NCBI RefSeq assembly: GCF_023091745.1 | Contig: NC_068920.1 | Coordinates: forward strand, 117,455,622 to 117,519,621 | DNA from: Budorcas taxicolor | Taxonomy: Eukaryota; Chordata; Mammalia; Artiodactyla; Bovidae | Length of the DNA stretch: 64,000 nt | Reading direction: 5' to 3' | Shown: positions 22,979 to 35,200 of the stretch, piece after piece | Numbering within the stretch: the stretch's first letter is position 1 | How the letters are laid out: each line of letters opens with the position of its first letter | Notes under the pieces: generated by a model | Database searches by the model: none | Seen by the model: only the letters and a program-made list of their open reading frames with translations | What the model was told of the DNA's origin: nothing | Program-made: the position numbers and the translations under genes

Positions 22979-22984
22979 GGGGAA

Positions 22985-24831
22985 GCTCTAAGATAATTTC
23001 AAAAGAAACAGTTGAACATGTTTTAAAAATGATTCAAAATAAAAATGTTGAAAAAGAAACATCCGGAAAGAAATATCTATTACTATAAAAAGTAATTACA
23101 TCTGTTTAATTTTCAAATTTTAAGTTAAAAGAGCAAAAAGTAAATATAGTGGAAATGTTATGTTTTATTTCTTAGCTTGGATGGTAGACTAATGGGTATG
23201 AATTTTACACTCATGCTAATGAGTAACTTATATGTGTAAAGTATTTCATAATTTAGAAGTGCAAATAAAATGCAATAAAACCTCACTGTAATGTAACAAA
23301 TTAAAAATTAAACACTTTCCTGAACATAATTCCTGGGTATTAGTTATTTTTGTGTGTATATATATATATATCTGTATATTTTTCTCTTATAATCAAACTA
23401 TGTACATAATTTTGAATTATAAACTTAAGATATATTCTGAGAATTCCTTATGAATTTAAATTACTTTAAATATAATTACTAATAAAATGCAACATTTTTT
23501 AATTTTTGAAACCATAAATAATAAAATTATTCTGCTTTATTGAGGCCATTGCATCATTTTTAATGTTTTACACTGACTTTTTCTGTTAAAATAACCATTC
23601 TAATTTCTATTTATACATTTGAAATAATTTTAACTTTTTAATTATATTTTTAAAAATCCTCAGTGAATAAAAGAGTATTAAATTTAAAAACAGAAAGCAA
23701 AAACTTTACATACCTAAATTTATTTAGTTATGTAAATAACTAAATATTTATTTACATAACTAAATAATAGTTATGTAACTATTATGTAACTAAATAATTG
23801 TTATGTAAAGAACTAAATATTTCCTTGGTTTATAGACTTCCAGAAATGCATCCTTTAAAATATTCTCAAAGCTGTAATCATACTACACACACTTTTTGAA
23901 AGAATGTCTTAAATATCCAAGAAATAGTTAGCTCTGTTTTCCATTTCTCATTTCTCACTCAAGCCCATGATCTTTTAGTTAAAATCACTTACCTGGTGTC
24001 AGGATTTATTGAAGTTCAGATTCTTTTGTCTCAGCACAGATAATTTTGTGTGAGGTAAAATGGTAGGCAAATAGATTTTTCTTCTTTTTTTTTTGGTCAT
24101 ATGATGCTTATGAGAGAGGCAAGCTGGCAGGCAAGGGAGTAGAACCCCTAGAACAAAGCAGGCTATGTATTTTTTTTAATAAAGAAAAAGTGGGGAGGGA
24201 AGAAGACTACTGTCTTTGTTATTTTTCAGTAGACTTCAAGGCTTTTATCATTAGTTCCCCTTTTGATCCTATATGGTCTAACTAGGACTGTCAATGCACT
24301 TATGTATATGTATATATGTATACATACATTTAAATCATTTGTATATTAGCAAAAGAGTGAGGACATATACTAAAACATGATAATTCATCCCAGGTTTTGT
24401 ATGTTGTCCTCTTTCCCCTAGTTCCACCCACATCACCCCTTTTCATCTATATTCTTGTCTTGGGTAGAGACAGAAATGTTACTTTCCAAGGAACATTAAC
24501 TATTTGATTTCATGTAACAAGAGTCAGGCCCCATATCTATTGTTTTCAGTTTTAATTATCAGGACTTGTGGCTTGAGTGTGCCTGGCCCATCAAGGTATA
24601 GTAGATTGTTGCTACATTATTGGATTATTTTCTTGAGTGGTCATTAGTTTACAATAGTCTCCCAAATTCGCTTAAAATTATTTTTCTGTCTTTAATTTGC
24701 TAGTGAGATTTTTAAGCTACCCTATTATAATCTTATCAAATTCACACTAGAAATGCTAGCTATTTTATTTAGATACAGAATGGGAAAATACATATTTCAA
24801 CTGGAAGTTTTAGAAATTATATCACTATATG
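22985..24831. other. Long AT-rich stretch, mostly unassigned
   Basis: No convincing gene. It holds a TA/TG run at ~23350-23372, a palindrome at 23723-23764 and a (TA/TG)-rich run at ~24304-24330. The segment ~23996-24600, read on the minus strand, ends in caataaatcctgacacca and has an LTR-like base composition; this might be an old LTR but I could not confirm ends or a TSD. Confidence 0.45.
23723..23764. repeat. Perfect 16-bp palindrome arms with 10-bp loop
   Basis: The arm tttagttatgtaaata (23723-23738) is mirrored exactly by its reverse complement at 23749-23764. Further partial copies (tagttatgtaact, taattgttatgtaaag) extend to ~23815, so it is part of a small AT-rich repeat cluster. Confidence 0.85.
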
Positions 24832-26531
24832 AGAGATACCAAGGGAACATTTCATGCAAAGATGGGCTCAATAAAGGACAGAAATGGTATGGACCTAACA
24901 GAAGCAGAAGATGTTAAGAAGAGGTGGCAAGAATACACAGAAGAACTGTAAAAAAAGGTCTTCATGACCTGGATAATCATGATGGTGTGATCACTCATCT
25001 GGAGCCAGACATTCTGGAATGTGAAGTCAAGTGGGCCTTAGAAAGCATCACTATGAACAAAGATACTGGAGGTGATGGCATTCCAGTTAAGCTATTTCAA
25101 ATCCTGAAAGATGATGCTGTCAAAGTGCTGCCCTCAATATGCCAGAAAATTTGGAAAACTCAGCAGCGGCCACAAGACTGGAAAAGGTCAGTTTTCATTC
25201 CAATTCCAAAGAAAGGCAATGCCAAAGAATGCTCAAACTACTGCACAATTGCACTCATCTCACATGCTAGTAAAGTAATGCTCAAAATTCTCCAATCCAG
25301 GCTTCAGCAATACGTGAATCATGAACTCCTTGATGTTCAAGCTCGTTTTAGAAAAGGCAGAGGAAGCAGAGACCAAGTTGCCAACATCTGCTGGATCATG
25401 GAAAAAGCAAGGAAGTTCCAGAAAAACATCTATTTCTGCTTTATTGACTATGCGAAAGCCTTTGACTGTGTGGACTACAATAAACTGTGGAAAATTCTGA
25501 AAGAGATGGGAATACCAGACCACCTAACCTGCCTCTTGAGGCATCTGTATGCAGGTCAGGAAGCAACAGTTAGAACTGGATATGGAACAACAGAATGGTT
25601 CCAAATAGGAAAAGGAGTACCTCAAGGCTGTATGTTGTCACCCTGCTTATTTAACTTCTATGCAGAGTACATCATGAGAAACGCTGGACTGGAAGAAACA
25701 CAAGCTGGGATCAAGATTGCCAGGAGAAATATCAATAACCTCAGATATGCAGATGACACCACTCTTATGGCAGAAAGTGAAGAGGACCTAAAAAGCCTCT
25801 TGATGAAAGTGAAAGAGGAGAGTGAAAAAGTTGGCTCAAACCTCAACATTTAGAAAACGAAGATCATGGCATCTGGTCCCATCACTTCATGGGAAATAGA
25901 TGGGGAGACAATGAAAACAGTGTCAGTCTTTATTTTTGGGGCTCCAAAATCATTGCAGATGTTGACTGCAGCCATCAAATTAAAAGATGATTACTCCTTG
26001 GAAGAAGAATTATGATCAACCTAGATAGCATATTCAAAAGCAGAGACATTACTTTGCCGCCTAAGGTCCTTCTAGTCAAGGCTATGGTTTTTCCAGTAGT
26101 CATGTATGGTTGTGAGAGTTGGACTGTGATGAAGGCTGAGCACCGAAGAATTGATGCTTTTGAACTGTGTTGTTGGAGAAGACTCTTGAGAGTCCCTTGG
26201 ACTGCAAGGAGATCCAACCAGTCCATTCTGAAGGAGATCAACCCTGGGATTTCTTTGGAAGGAATGATGCTAAAGCTGAAACTCCAGTACTTTGGCTGCT
26301 TCATGAGAAGAGTTGACTCATTGGAAAAGACTTTGATGCTGGGAGGGATTAGGAGCAGGAGGAGAAGGGGACGACCGGGGATGAGATGGCTGGATGGCAT
26401 CACGGACTCGATGGACGTGAATCTGGGTGCACTCTGGGAGTTGGTGATAGACAGGGAGGCCTGGTGTGCTTCAATTCATGGGGTCGCAAAGAGTCGGACA
26501 TGACTGAGTGTCTGAACTGAACTGAACTGAT
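24832..26531 (+). mobile_element. BovB, 5'-truncated, with 3' tail
   Basis: It starts abruptly at agagataccaaggg in the linker before the RT and runs to the BovB 3' end with the repeated tgaac tail (26508-26531). It is only lightly damaged. The RT frame is open for 309 codons, then breaks at a TAG (25851-25853), and a second long frame (26012-26503) carries the C-terminal domain (SWTVMKAEHRRIDAFELCCW). The preserved CpG-like sites and long frames suggest a younger insertion than the copies at 1.6 and 5.2 kb. Confidence 0.92.
24924..25853 (+). CDS. BovB reverse transcriptase, partial open frame (309 aa)
   Basis: RNA-dependent DNA polymerase core of an RTE-clade LINE. Visible landmarks: the fingers motif SVFIPIPKKGNAKECSNYCT (~residues 91-110), motif A FIDYAKAFDCVD with catalytic Asp at residue 175, motif B IGKGVPQGCMLSPCLFNFY (~232-250), and motif C YADD at 275-278 (bases 25746-25757). 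It begins inside the element at the first available ATG, so the endonuclease is missing. A CAG-to-TAG change at 25851 ends it. It is probably not expressed as a working protein. Confidence 0.8.
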   Translation: MARIHRRTVKKGLHDLDNHDGVITHLEPDILECEVKWALESITMNKDTGGDGIPVKLFQILKDDAVKVLPSICQKIWKTQQRPQDWKRSVFIPIPKKGNAKECSNYCTIALISHASKVMLKILQSRLQQYVNHELLDVQARFRKGRGSRDQVANICWIMEKARKFQKNIYFCFIDYAKAFDCVDYNKLWKILKEMGIPDHLTCLLRHLYAGQEATVRTGYGTTEWFQIGKGVPQGCMLSPCLFNFYAEYIMRNAGLEETQAGIKIARRNINNLRYADDTTLMAESEEDLKSLLMKVKEESEKVGSNLNI

Positions 26532-27689
26532 GACTATGGCATGCGTCTATATATGTATATATATATATGCACCAAATTCATAACTTAAGAAAATATTTTA
26601 TTGTTTTAGATCCTGTGTTTAAAAAAAATAACTTCTGGCTTTTGAGGAAAGCAAGATGGCAAAGGAGTAGGTGGACATGAAGTACATCTCTCTCCACAGA
26701 TACATCAGGAATATACCTTCAGACACAGAAGTGCATGCACAACACCAGCTGAGAGTGGACAGGAGTACCTGACAAGCAGACAAGAATATACATAGACCCG
26801 TGCAAAACTTAGTAAGACAAAGGAACAAGGGGGGAAAGCAGGAGTATTAGTAGGACTGGACCTGCCCTCAGTGGGTGGGGGAACTGAAGCAGGGGTTCGA
26901 TCCCCACAGCGGGACAATTGTCTGAACCAGAGGAAAAACGTTTAAGGCTGAGAGTGAAACAGCTGATCTGTGGCAGCCTAAGTGGAATGAGAATCAGACA
27001 GCCTTTGCCGCAGCCATACATACCCTGGATAGGGATGTAGATCCCCTGGAAGGTGCAGCACCTGGGATCTGAAGTTTAGGGATTGTGGAGCAATCCTAGC
27101 GTGAGGGCTGCTGTTGACTACAAAGAGATGGATCAAAGGGATATAAGGGAGGAGATTGTGGTGGAAATGCCTGTGGAGGAAAGCCGCTGCCAAGTCATGC
27201 ATAGGGGGTGGAGCCATCACCATAGCCTTTCTTCCTCAACACACCAGCATCAGCAGCTGAACAACAGAGAGGCTAGCCCATCAAACACCTACCATACTGT
27301 ACTATACAGTAGGATCCCACCTAGGGTACTCCTTTAAGTGCCTAACATGCCAATCTACAGAATAGGACCTCAGCTGGTGGGCCCCCTTATGTGCCTGATG
27401 CATCGACAGCAGAGAATGACCCCAGGCAAGGAGACCCTCTAAGTGCCTGAACAGGTGGAGCTATGGAGAAAGACTGGCCAAAGAGGCCTTCTGATCACCA
27501 ACTATAAGAGGCTCAGAAAAAGACTTATAGGGCCATAACTCCTGCAGCAGAGGCAGTCCATGTCCTTGCACACTTGGCGCCACCAGGGTCCCTGCAAGCC
27601 AAGCAGCTGCACTACCTTCATGTCAACTCTCACTGGGGCAGAGCTGCCATAGGCAAAAAAAAAAAAAAAGTCTTTCACCTATGTGTGAA

Positions 27690-27822
27690 GTGTCAATTCA
27701 GTAGTGTCTGACTCTTTGCGACTTTGTAGTGTGGTCTGCCAGGCTTCTCTGTCAGGGAGGGAGGTTCTCCATGCAAGAATACCAGAGTGTATTGGCCAGT
27801 ACTGGTTGCCATACCCTTCTAG
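27690..27822 (-). repeat. Bov-A-like segment built into L1 5' UTR
   Basis: The plus strand runs from cagtagtgtctgactctttg through gtctgccaggcttctctgtc to aagaataccagagtgtattg, which is Bov-A body in reverse, followed by seamless leader sequence. There is no tRNA head and no visible TSD. I recall the same segment in other copies of this L1 leader, so it is probably part of the subfamily rather than a separate insertion. Confidence 0.6.
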
Positions 27823-28632
27823 AGCACTTTCTCCTGAGTTCCTGGTGCTGCCAGAACCCCTGTGAGTCAAGCAGCTGCAACACCTAACCACCTGGTCTTC
27901 ACAGGGGAAAACCCAAGTCCTCCACAGTAAGCTCAGGAGCAAACCCCAGTAGACAACCCATATGCAGAGCTGAAAATAAAACCACAATTGAAACCCAGGG
28001 GCAGTGTGGTTAAGGAAGGAAACCCCAAACCCTCTCACCAGCTGTACAAGCTGCAGATTAAATCCACATGATCAACTAGGCAGACTCTGTGACTATGGAA
28101 TATGTAAAATGTCATTGAGAGCTCCCACAAAAGAAAACACACTAGTTCTGATAGCTGTGGACATTGGAGGCAAGAACACAGAGGAGTAGGAACAGATTAG
28201 AATCGGAGATGCCCCAAGAGCAGATCCAGAGATCAGCACAGAGTTAGAAGGCATCCTAAGGAGGTGAAGTGGGCTGTGACTCCCAGTGAATGAAAGGACT
28301 CTGACCTCAAGAAAAATTTATTTTTCTTGAAAATAAAAAATATTAATATAAAAAATTAAAAATATATTTAACTTTTAAATTAAAAAATATTTTTAAAAAA
28401 ATTTCTTGAAAAAAAAAAAAAGTTTTCTTGTTTTGACTTGTTCCATAGATTCTTTTGGATTTCATTATTTTCTTTTTCCTATTGCCCCCCTTCTGTGGTA
28501 GTTGTCAATTTTATTGGCACTATGAAATCTGACTAGGTTTTTTACTTCATTCCTGACCAGAGATCATGCCCTGAGCCTTGGGAATGGGAGCACTGACTCC
28601 AAGACCCTAGACTATAAGAGAATTAACCCCAG

Positions 28633-30978
28633 TTAAGTTAAGTTCAGTTGCTCAGACATGTCCGACTGTTTATGACGCCATGAATCACAGCACACCAGGC
28701 CTCCCTGTCCATCACCAATTTCCGAAGTTCACCCAAACTCATGTCCATCAAGTCAATGATGCCATCCAGCCATCTCATCCTCTGTCTTCCCCTTCTTCTC
28801 CTGCCCCCAATCCCTCCCAGCATCAAGGTCTTTTCCAGTGAGTCAACACTTCACATGGGGTGGCCAAAGTATTGGAGTTTCAGCCTCAGCATCAGTCCTT
28901 CCAATGAACATCCAGAACTGATCTCCTTTAGGATGGACTGGTTGGATCTCCTTGCAGTCCAAGGGACTCTCAAGAGTCTTCTCCAACACCACAGTCCAAA
29001 AGCATCAACTCTTTAGCACTCAGCTTTCTTCACAGTCCAACTCTCACATCCATACACGACCACTGGAAAAACCATAACCTTGACTAGACGGACCTTGTTG
29101 GCAAAATAATATCTCTGCTTTTTAATGTGATATATAGGTTGGTCATAACTTTCCTTCCAAGGAGTAAGCGTCTTTTAATTTCATGGCTAAGATCACCATT
29201 TGCAGTGATTTCAGAGCCCCAGAAAATAAAGTCTGACACTGTTTCCACTGTTTCCTCATTTATTTCCCATGAAGTAGAAAACCGTAGTTTTCTGAATGTT
29301 GAGCTTTAAGCCAACTTTTTCACTCTCCTCTTTCACTTTCATCAAGAAGCTTTTTAGTTCCTCTTCACTGTCTGCCATAAGGGTGGTGTCATCTGCATAT
29401 CTGAGGTTATTGATATTTCTCCCTGCAAACTTGATTCCAGCTTGTGCTTCTTCCAGCCCAGCGTTTCTCATGATGTACTCTGCGTAGAAGTTAAATAAGC
29501 AGGATGATAATATACAGCCTTGAGGCACTCCTTTTCCTATTTGAAACCAGTCTGTTTTTCCATGTCCAGTTCTAACTGTTGCTTCCTGACCTGAATATAG
29601 GTTTCTAAAGAGGTAGGTCAGGAGGTCTGGTCTTCCCATCTCTTGAAGAATTTTCCAGTTTTTTTTTTTTTTTTTTTTTTTTTTTGTGATCCACACAGTC
29701 AAAGGCTTTGGCATAGTCAATAAAGCAGAAATAGATGTTTTTCTGGAGCTCTCTTGCTTTTTTGATGATCCAACGAATGTTGGCAGTTTGATCTCTGGTT
29801 CCTCTGCCTTTCCTAAAACAAACTTGAACATCTGGAAGTTCACAGTTCACGTATTGCTGAAGCCTGGATTGGAGAATTTTGAGCATTACTTTACTAGCGT
29901 GTGAGATGAATGCAATTGTGCAGTAGTTTGAGCATTCTTTGGCATTGCCTTTCTTTGGGATTGGAATGAAAACTGACCTTTTCCAGTCTTGTGGCCACTG
30001 CTGAGTTTTCAAAATTTTCTGGCATATTGAGTGCAGCACTTTCATAGCATCATCCTTCAGGATTTGAAATAGCTCAACTGGAATTCCATCATCTCTGCTA
30101 GCTTTGTTCGTAGTGATGCTTTCTAAGGCTCACTTGACTTCACATTCCAGGATATCTGGCTCTAGGTGAGTGATCATACCATCATGATTATCTGAGTTGT
30201 GAAGTTCTTTTTTTTTTTTTTTTTTACAGTTCTTCTGTGTATTCTTGTCACCTCTTCTTTATATCTTTTGTTTCTGTTAGGTCCACACCATTTCTGTCCT
30301 TTTTGGGACCCATCTTTGCATGAAATATTCCCTTAGTATCTCTAATTTTCTTGAAGATATCTCTAGTCTTTCCCATTCTGTTGTTTTCCTCTATTTCTTT
30401 CACTGATTGCTGAGAAAGGCTTTCTTATCTCTCCTTGCTATTCTTTGTAACTCTGCATTCAAATAGGAATATCTTTTGTTTTCTCCTTTGCTTTTTGCAT
30501 CTTTTCACAGCTATTTGTAAGGCCTCAACAGACAGCTGTTTTGCTTTTTTGCAGTTCTTTTTGGGGGGATTGTCTTGATCCCTGTCTCTTGTACAATGTC
30601 ACAAACCTCTGTCCATAGTTCATCAGGCACTCTATCTATCAGATCTAGGCCCCAAAATCTATTTCTCACTTCCACTGAATAATCATAAAAGATTTCATTT
30701 AGGCCACACCTGAATGGTCTAGTGGTTTTCCCTACCTTCTTCAATTTAAGTCTGAATTTGGCAATAAGGAGTTCATGATCTGAGCCACAGTTAGTTCCTG
30801 GTCTTGTTTTTGCTGAATGTATAGAGCTTCTCCATCTTTGGCTGCAAAGAATATAATCAATCTAATGTCAGTGTTGACCATCCTATGATGTCCATGTGTA
30901 GAGTCTTGTGTTGTTGGAAGAGGGTATTTGCTATGACCAGTGTGTTTTCTGCTTCAGTTAACATTTACCCTGCTTCAG
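28633..30978 (-). mobile_element. BovB, 5'-truncated, inside L1 5' UTR
   Basis: The 3' tail (gttcagttgctcag in reverse) is at 28640 and the 5' end is near 30957 in the endonuclease region. The TSD ttaaccccag is at 28623-28632 and 30979-30988. RT landmarks on the minus strand: VFIPIPKKGNAKECSNYCTI and FIDYAKAFDCVDH (30045-29605 frame), then RYADDTTLMADSEEELK with YADD at 29399-29388. A T27 run (29659-29685) replaces the codons after DH and separates these two frames. A second T18 run lies at 30208-30225. Dead copy. Confidence 0.93.
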
Positions 30979-31331
30979 TTAACCCCAGGGAATATCAAAT
31001 AGTGAGAACTCATACAAAGGAAACTGGAATGCAAGACCCAGCATCACCCAACCACCAAGAGCACCCTGTGCAGGATCCCTCATCTAAACAACAAAACAAA
31101 AATAACAAACCCAATCATCAGCAGACAGGATTACCACCTCACTCATCCTAGCGCATCAGAGGAGAAACAAACAGACAAACAAAAATGCAGCACAGATCTC
31201 ACCCTATTAGAAGCTTACACAAACTACTGGGACAATGTTAGAGGGCAGAAACCAAAAGGAAGAAACTATTCAACCTTGAAGTCTGAGAAAAGGAGACCTC
31301 AAACACCATAAGCTAAAAAAAAACACACATA

Positions 31332-32217
31332 ATGAAAAGGCAGAGAAATAGTACACAAATGAAGGAACAAAGTAGAAACACAGAATTCGAAATAAATGAA
31401 GAGGAAATAGGCACACTACCTGAAAAAGGATGCAGAATAATGATAGTAAAGATGATAAAAAACCTTGAAAGCAAAATGGAAGAGTCAATTAACAAAGACC
31501 TAGAAGAATTAAAGAATAAACATGCAGAGACAAACAGCACAATTATTGAATTTAAAAATACTCTACAAGGGGTTAAAAGAAGAATATCTGAAGTAGAAGA
31601 ATGAATCAGTGAGCTAGAATATAAAATGGTGGAAATAACTTCTGAAGAGCAGACTAAAGTAAAAAGAATGAAAAGAACTGAGGATAATCTTAGAGACCTA
31701 TTGGACAATATCAAATGCATCAACATTCAGATTATAGGGGTTTCAGAAGAAGAAGAGGTAAAAGAAAGGGTAGGAGAAAATTTTTGAAAAGATTATAGTT
31801 GAAAATTTCGCCAACATGGAAAAGGAAATAGTCAGTCAGGTCCAAGAGACACAAAGAGCCCCATATTGGATAAACCCGAGGAGAAACATGACAAGGCCCA
31901 CACTAATCAAACTAATAAAAACTAAACAGAAAGAAAAAAATATTAAAAGAAGCAAGGAAGAAGCAGCAAGTAACGTACAAGAGAAACCCCATATGCTTAA
32001 CAGCTGATCTTTCAGCAGAAACTCTGCAGACCATAAGAGAATGGCAAGATATATTTAAAGTAATGAAAGCGAAAATCTGCAAGCATGATTACTGTACCCA
32101 GCAAGGATTTCATTCAAAGTTGATGCAGAAATAAAAAGCTTTTCAGACAAGCAAAAGTTAAGAGAATTCAGTACCACCAAACCAGCTTTACAACAAATGT
32201 TAAATGGACTCATATAG
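31332..32217 (+). pseudogene. L1 ORF1, disrupted
   Basis: It starts MKRQRNSTQMKEQ and keeps the conserved LPEKGCRIMIVKMIKNLE segment and coiled-coil heptads to residue ~91, where a TGA (31602-31604) ends the frame. The C-terminal RNA-binding part is readable at 31816-32007 (QVQETQRAPYWINPRRN). The natural stop is at 32215-32217. The product would bind L1 RNA as a trimer; this copy cannot make it whole. Confidence 0.87.
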
Positions 32218-32275
32218 TCAAAACATACAAGAGAAGAAAAAAGATCTACAAAACCAACCCCAAACAATTAAGAAA

Positions 32276-35200
32276 ATGGAATTAGGAACATATATATCAA
32301 TAATTGCTTTAAATGTAAAAGGATTAAATGCTCCAACCAAAAGACACAGACTGGCTGAATGGATAAAAAAGCAAGATTCATATATATGCTGTCTACAAGA
32401 AACACACTTCAGACCTCAAGACACATATAGACTGGAAGTGAGAGGATGGAAAAATATATTCCATGCAAATGGAAGGCACAAGAAAGCTAGAGTAGTAATC
32501 CTCATATCAGACAAAATAGACCATAAAATAAAGAAAATTACAAGAGATAAGGAAGGACACTGCATAATGATTAACAGATCAATCCAAGAGGAAGATACAA
32601 CAATTGTGAATATCTATGCACCCAACATAGGAGCACTTCAATACATAATACAAACACTAACAGACATAAAGGGAGAAATGAACAGTAATACAAAAACAGT
32701 AAGAGACTTTAACACCCCACTCACACCGATGGACAGATCATCAAAACAAAAAAAAAAAAATTAATAAGGAAACACAAGTCTTAAATGATATATTAGATGA
32801 GATGGACATCATTGATATCTTCTGACATTCCATTCAAATGCAGAAGCATACACCTTCTTCTCAAGGGCACATAGAACATTCCCCAGGATGGACCACATCT
32901 TGGGTCACAAACAAAACCTCAGTTAATTTGGAAAATTTAAATTGTATCAAGCATCTTCTCTTACCACAACTCTATGAGACTAGATATCAATTACAAGGAA
33001 AAAAAATAACACAAACATATGGAGATAAAGCAACATTTCTAAATAAGCAACAGGTTACTGAAGAAACCAAAAGGGAAGTCAAAAACCTTCTAGAAACAAA
33101 TGACAATAAACATATGACAATTCAAAACCTATGGGATACAGCAAAAGTAGTCCTAAGAGGGAAGTTTATAGCAATACAATCCTACCTCAAGAAACAAACA
33201 AAATATTGAATATACTTATAGTTAGTAGAGCCTAACTTTACACCTAAAACAACTGGAAAAAGAACAAAAAAAAATTAGTACAAGGAAAGAAATCATAAAG
33301 ATCTGAGCAGAGATAAATGAAAAAGAAATGAAACAATAGTAAAGATTAATAAAACTAAAAGCTGGTTCTTTGAGAAGATCAAATTGACAAGCCTTTAGCC
33401 AGATTCATCAAGAAAAAAAAAAGAGAGAGAGAGAAAGAGAAGAATCAAATTAACAAAATTAGAAATGAAAAAGGAGAGGTTACAACAGACAATGCAGAAA
33501 TACAAAGGATTATAAGAGACTATTATGGACAACACTATGGCAATAAAATGGATAACCTGGAAGAAATGGACAAATTCTTAGAAAACTTCAATCTTCCAGG
33601 ACTGAACCAGAAAGAAATAGAAATTATGAACAGCTCAATTACAAGCACTGAAGTGGAAGCTGTGATTAAAAAAAAAAAAAAATTCCCCAAAAAACAAAAG
33701 CCCAGGACCAGATGGCTTCACAGGAAAATTATATCAAACATTTATAGAAGAGATGATGCCTATCCTTCTAAAACTCTTTCAAAAAAATTCAGTGGAAGGA
33801 ACACTTCCAATCTCATTCTACGAGGCCACAATCACCCTGATACCAAAACCAGACAAAGATAACACACAAAAAAGAAAACTATAGGCCAATATCCCTGATA
33901 AACATAGATGCAAAATCCTCAACAAAATTTTAGCAAACAGAATTCAACAACACATCAAAAGCTCATAAACCATGATCAAATTGGTTTATTCCAGGGATGC
34001 AAGGATTCTTCAATATATGCAAGTCAATCAATGTGGTACACCATATTAACAAAGAGAAGGATAAAAACCATATGATTATCTCAATAGATTCAGAAAAAGC
34101 CTTTGACAAAATTCAGCACCAATTTACGTTTAAAACTCTTCAAAAAATGGGCATAGAAGGAACCTAACTCAACATAGTAAAGGCCATATGTGATAAGCCT
34201 ACAGCAAACATTATTCTCAGTGGTGAAAAATTGAAAGCATTTTCCCTAAGATCAGGAACAGGGCAAGGGTGTCCACTTTCACCACTGTTATTCACTATAG
34301 TTCTGGAAGTTCTAGCTACAACAGAGAAGAAAAAGAAATGAAAGGAATCCAGATCAGAAAAGTAAAGCTCGTACATTTTGCAGATGACATGATTCTGTAC
34401 ATAGAAAACCCCAAAGATAGTATCTGAAAATTACTAGAGCTAATCAGTGAATTTAGCAAAGTTGCAAGGTAGAAAATCAATACACCAAAATCACTTGCAT
34501 TTCTATATACTAACAATGAAATATCAGAAAGAGAAATTAAGGAATCAATTGCAACAAAAATAATTAAATATCTAGGAATAAATTTACCTAAGATGAAAAA
34601 AGAACTGTACACAGAAAATTATAAGACACTGATGAAAGAAATCAAAGATGACATAAACAGATGGAGAGATATTCCATGTTCCTGGGTAGGAAGAATCAAT
34701 ATTGTGAAAATGACTATATTACCAAATGCAAAATATCAATTCAATGCAATCCATATAAAATTATCAATGGCATTTTCCATAAAACTAGAGCAAAAAAAAT
34801 TCACAATTCATATGGAAACACAAAAGACCCCAAATAGCCAAAGCAATCTTGAGATAGAAGAATGGGGTTGGAGGAATCAAGCTTCCTGACCTCAGATTAT
34901 ACTACAAAGCTACTGTCGTCAAGACTGCATGGTACTCACATAAAAACAGAAATGTAGACTAATAGAACAAGATAGAAAGTGCAGAAATAAGCTCATGCAC
35001 CTATAGGTACCTTAGTTTTGACAAAGGAGGCAAGAACATACAATGGGGCAAAGACAGACTTTTCAATAAATGGTTTTGGGAAAACTGGACATCTACATGT
35101 AAAAGAATGAAATTAGAACACTTCCTAACACCATACACAAAGATAAACTCAAAATGGATTAAAGATCTAAATGTAAGACCAGAAACTATAAAACTCTTAG

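Larger units (their letters stand above)
26639..31331 (+). promoter_or_regulatory. L1 5' UTR (with BovB inside it)
   Basis: The leader begins with aagcaagatggcaaagg, a YY1-like site at 26652-26660. A perfect T-loop-like word, ggggttcgatcccc (26892-26905), matches a Pol III B-box core. At ~27690-27822 the leader contains a minus-strand Bov-A-like segment (gtgtctgactctttgcgac). An AT-rich block with A-runs fills 28310-28430. BovB splits the leader at 28633-30978. Two neighbouring frames on the minus strand are not supported as genes. Confidence 0.72.

Noticed and set aside
24817..26545. TSD for the BovB at 24832-26531
   Set aside because: Candidate words (atcactatatg and atgactatggc) agree only in part; not strong enough to claim.
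27083..27337. 84-codon frame
   Set aside because: Lies in an L1 5' UTR and resembles no protein.
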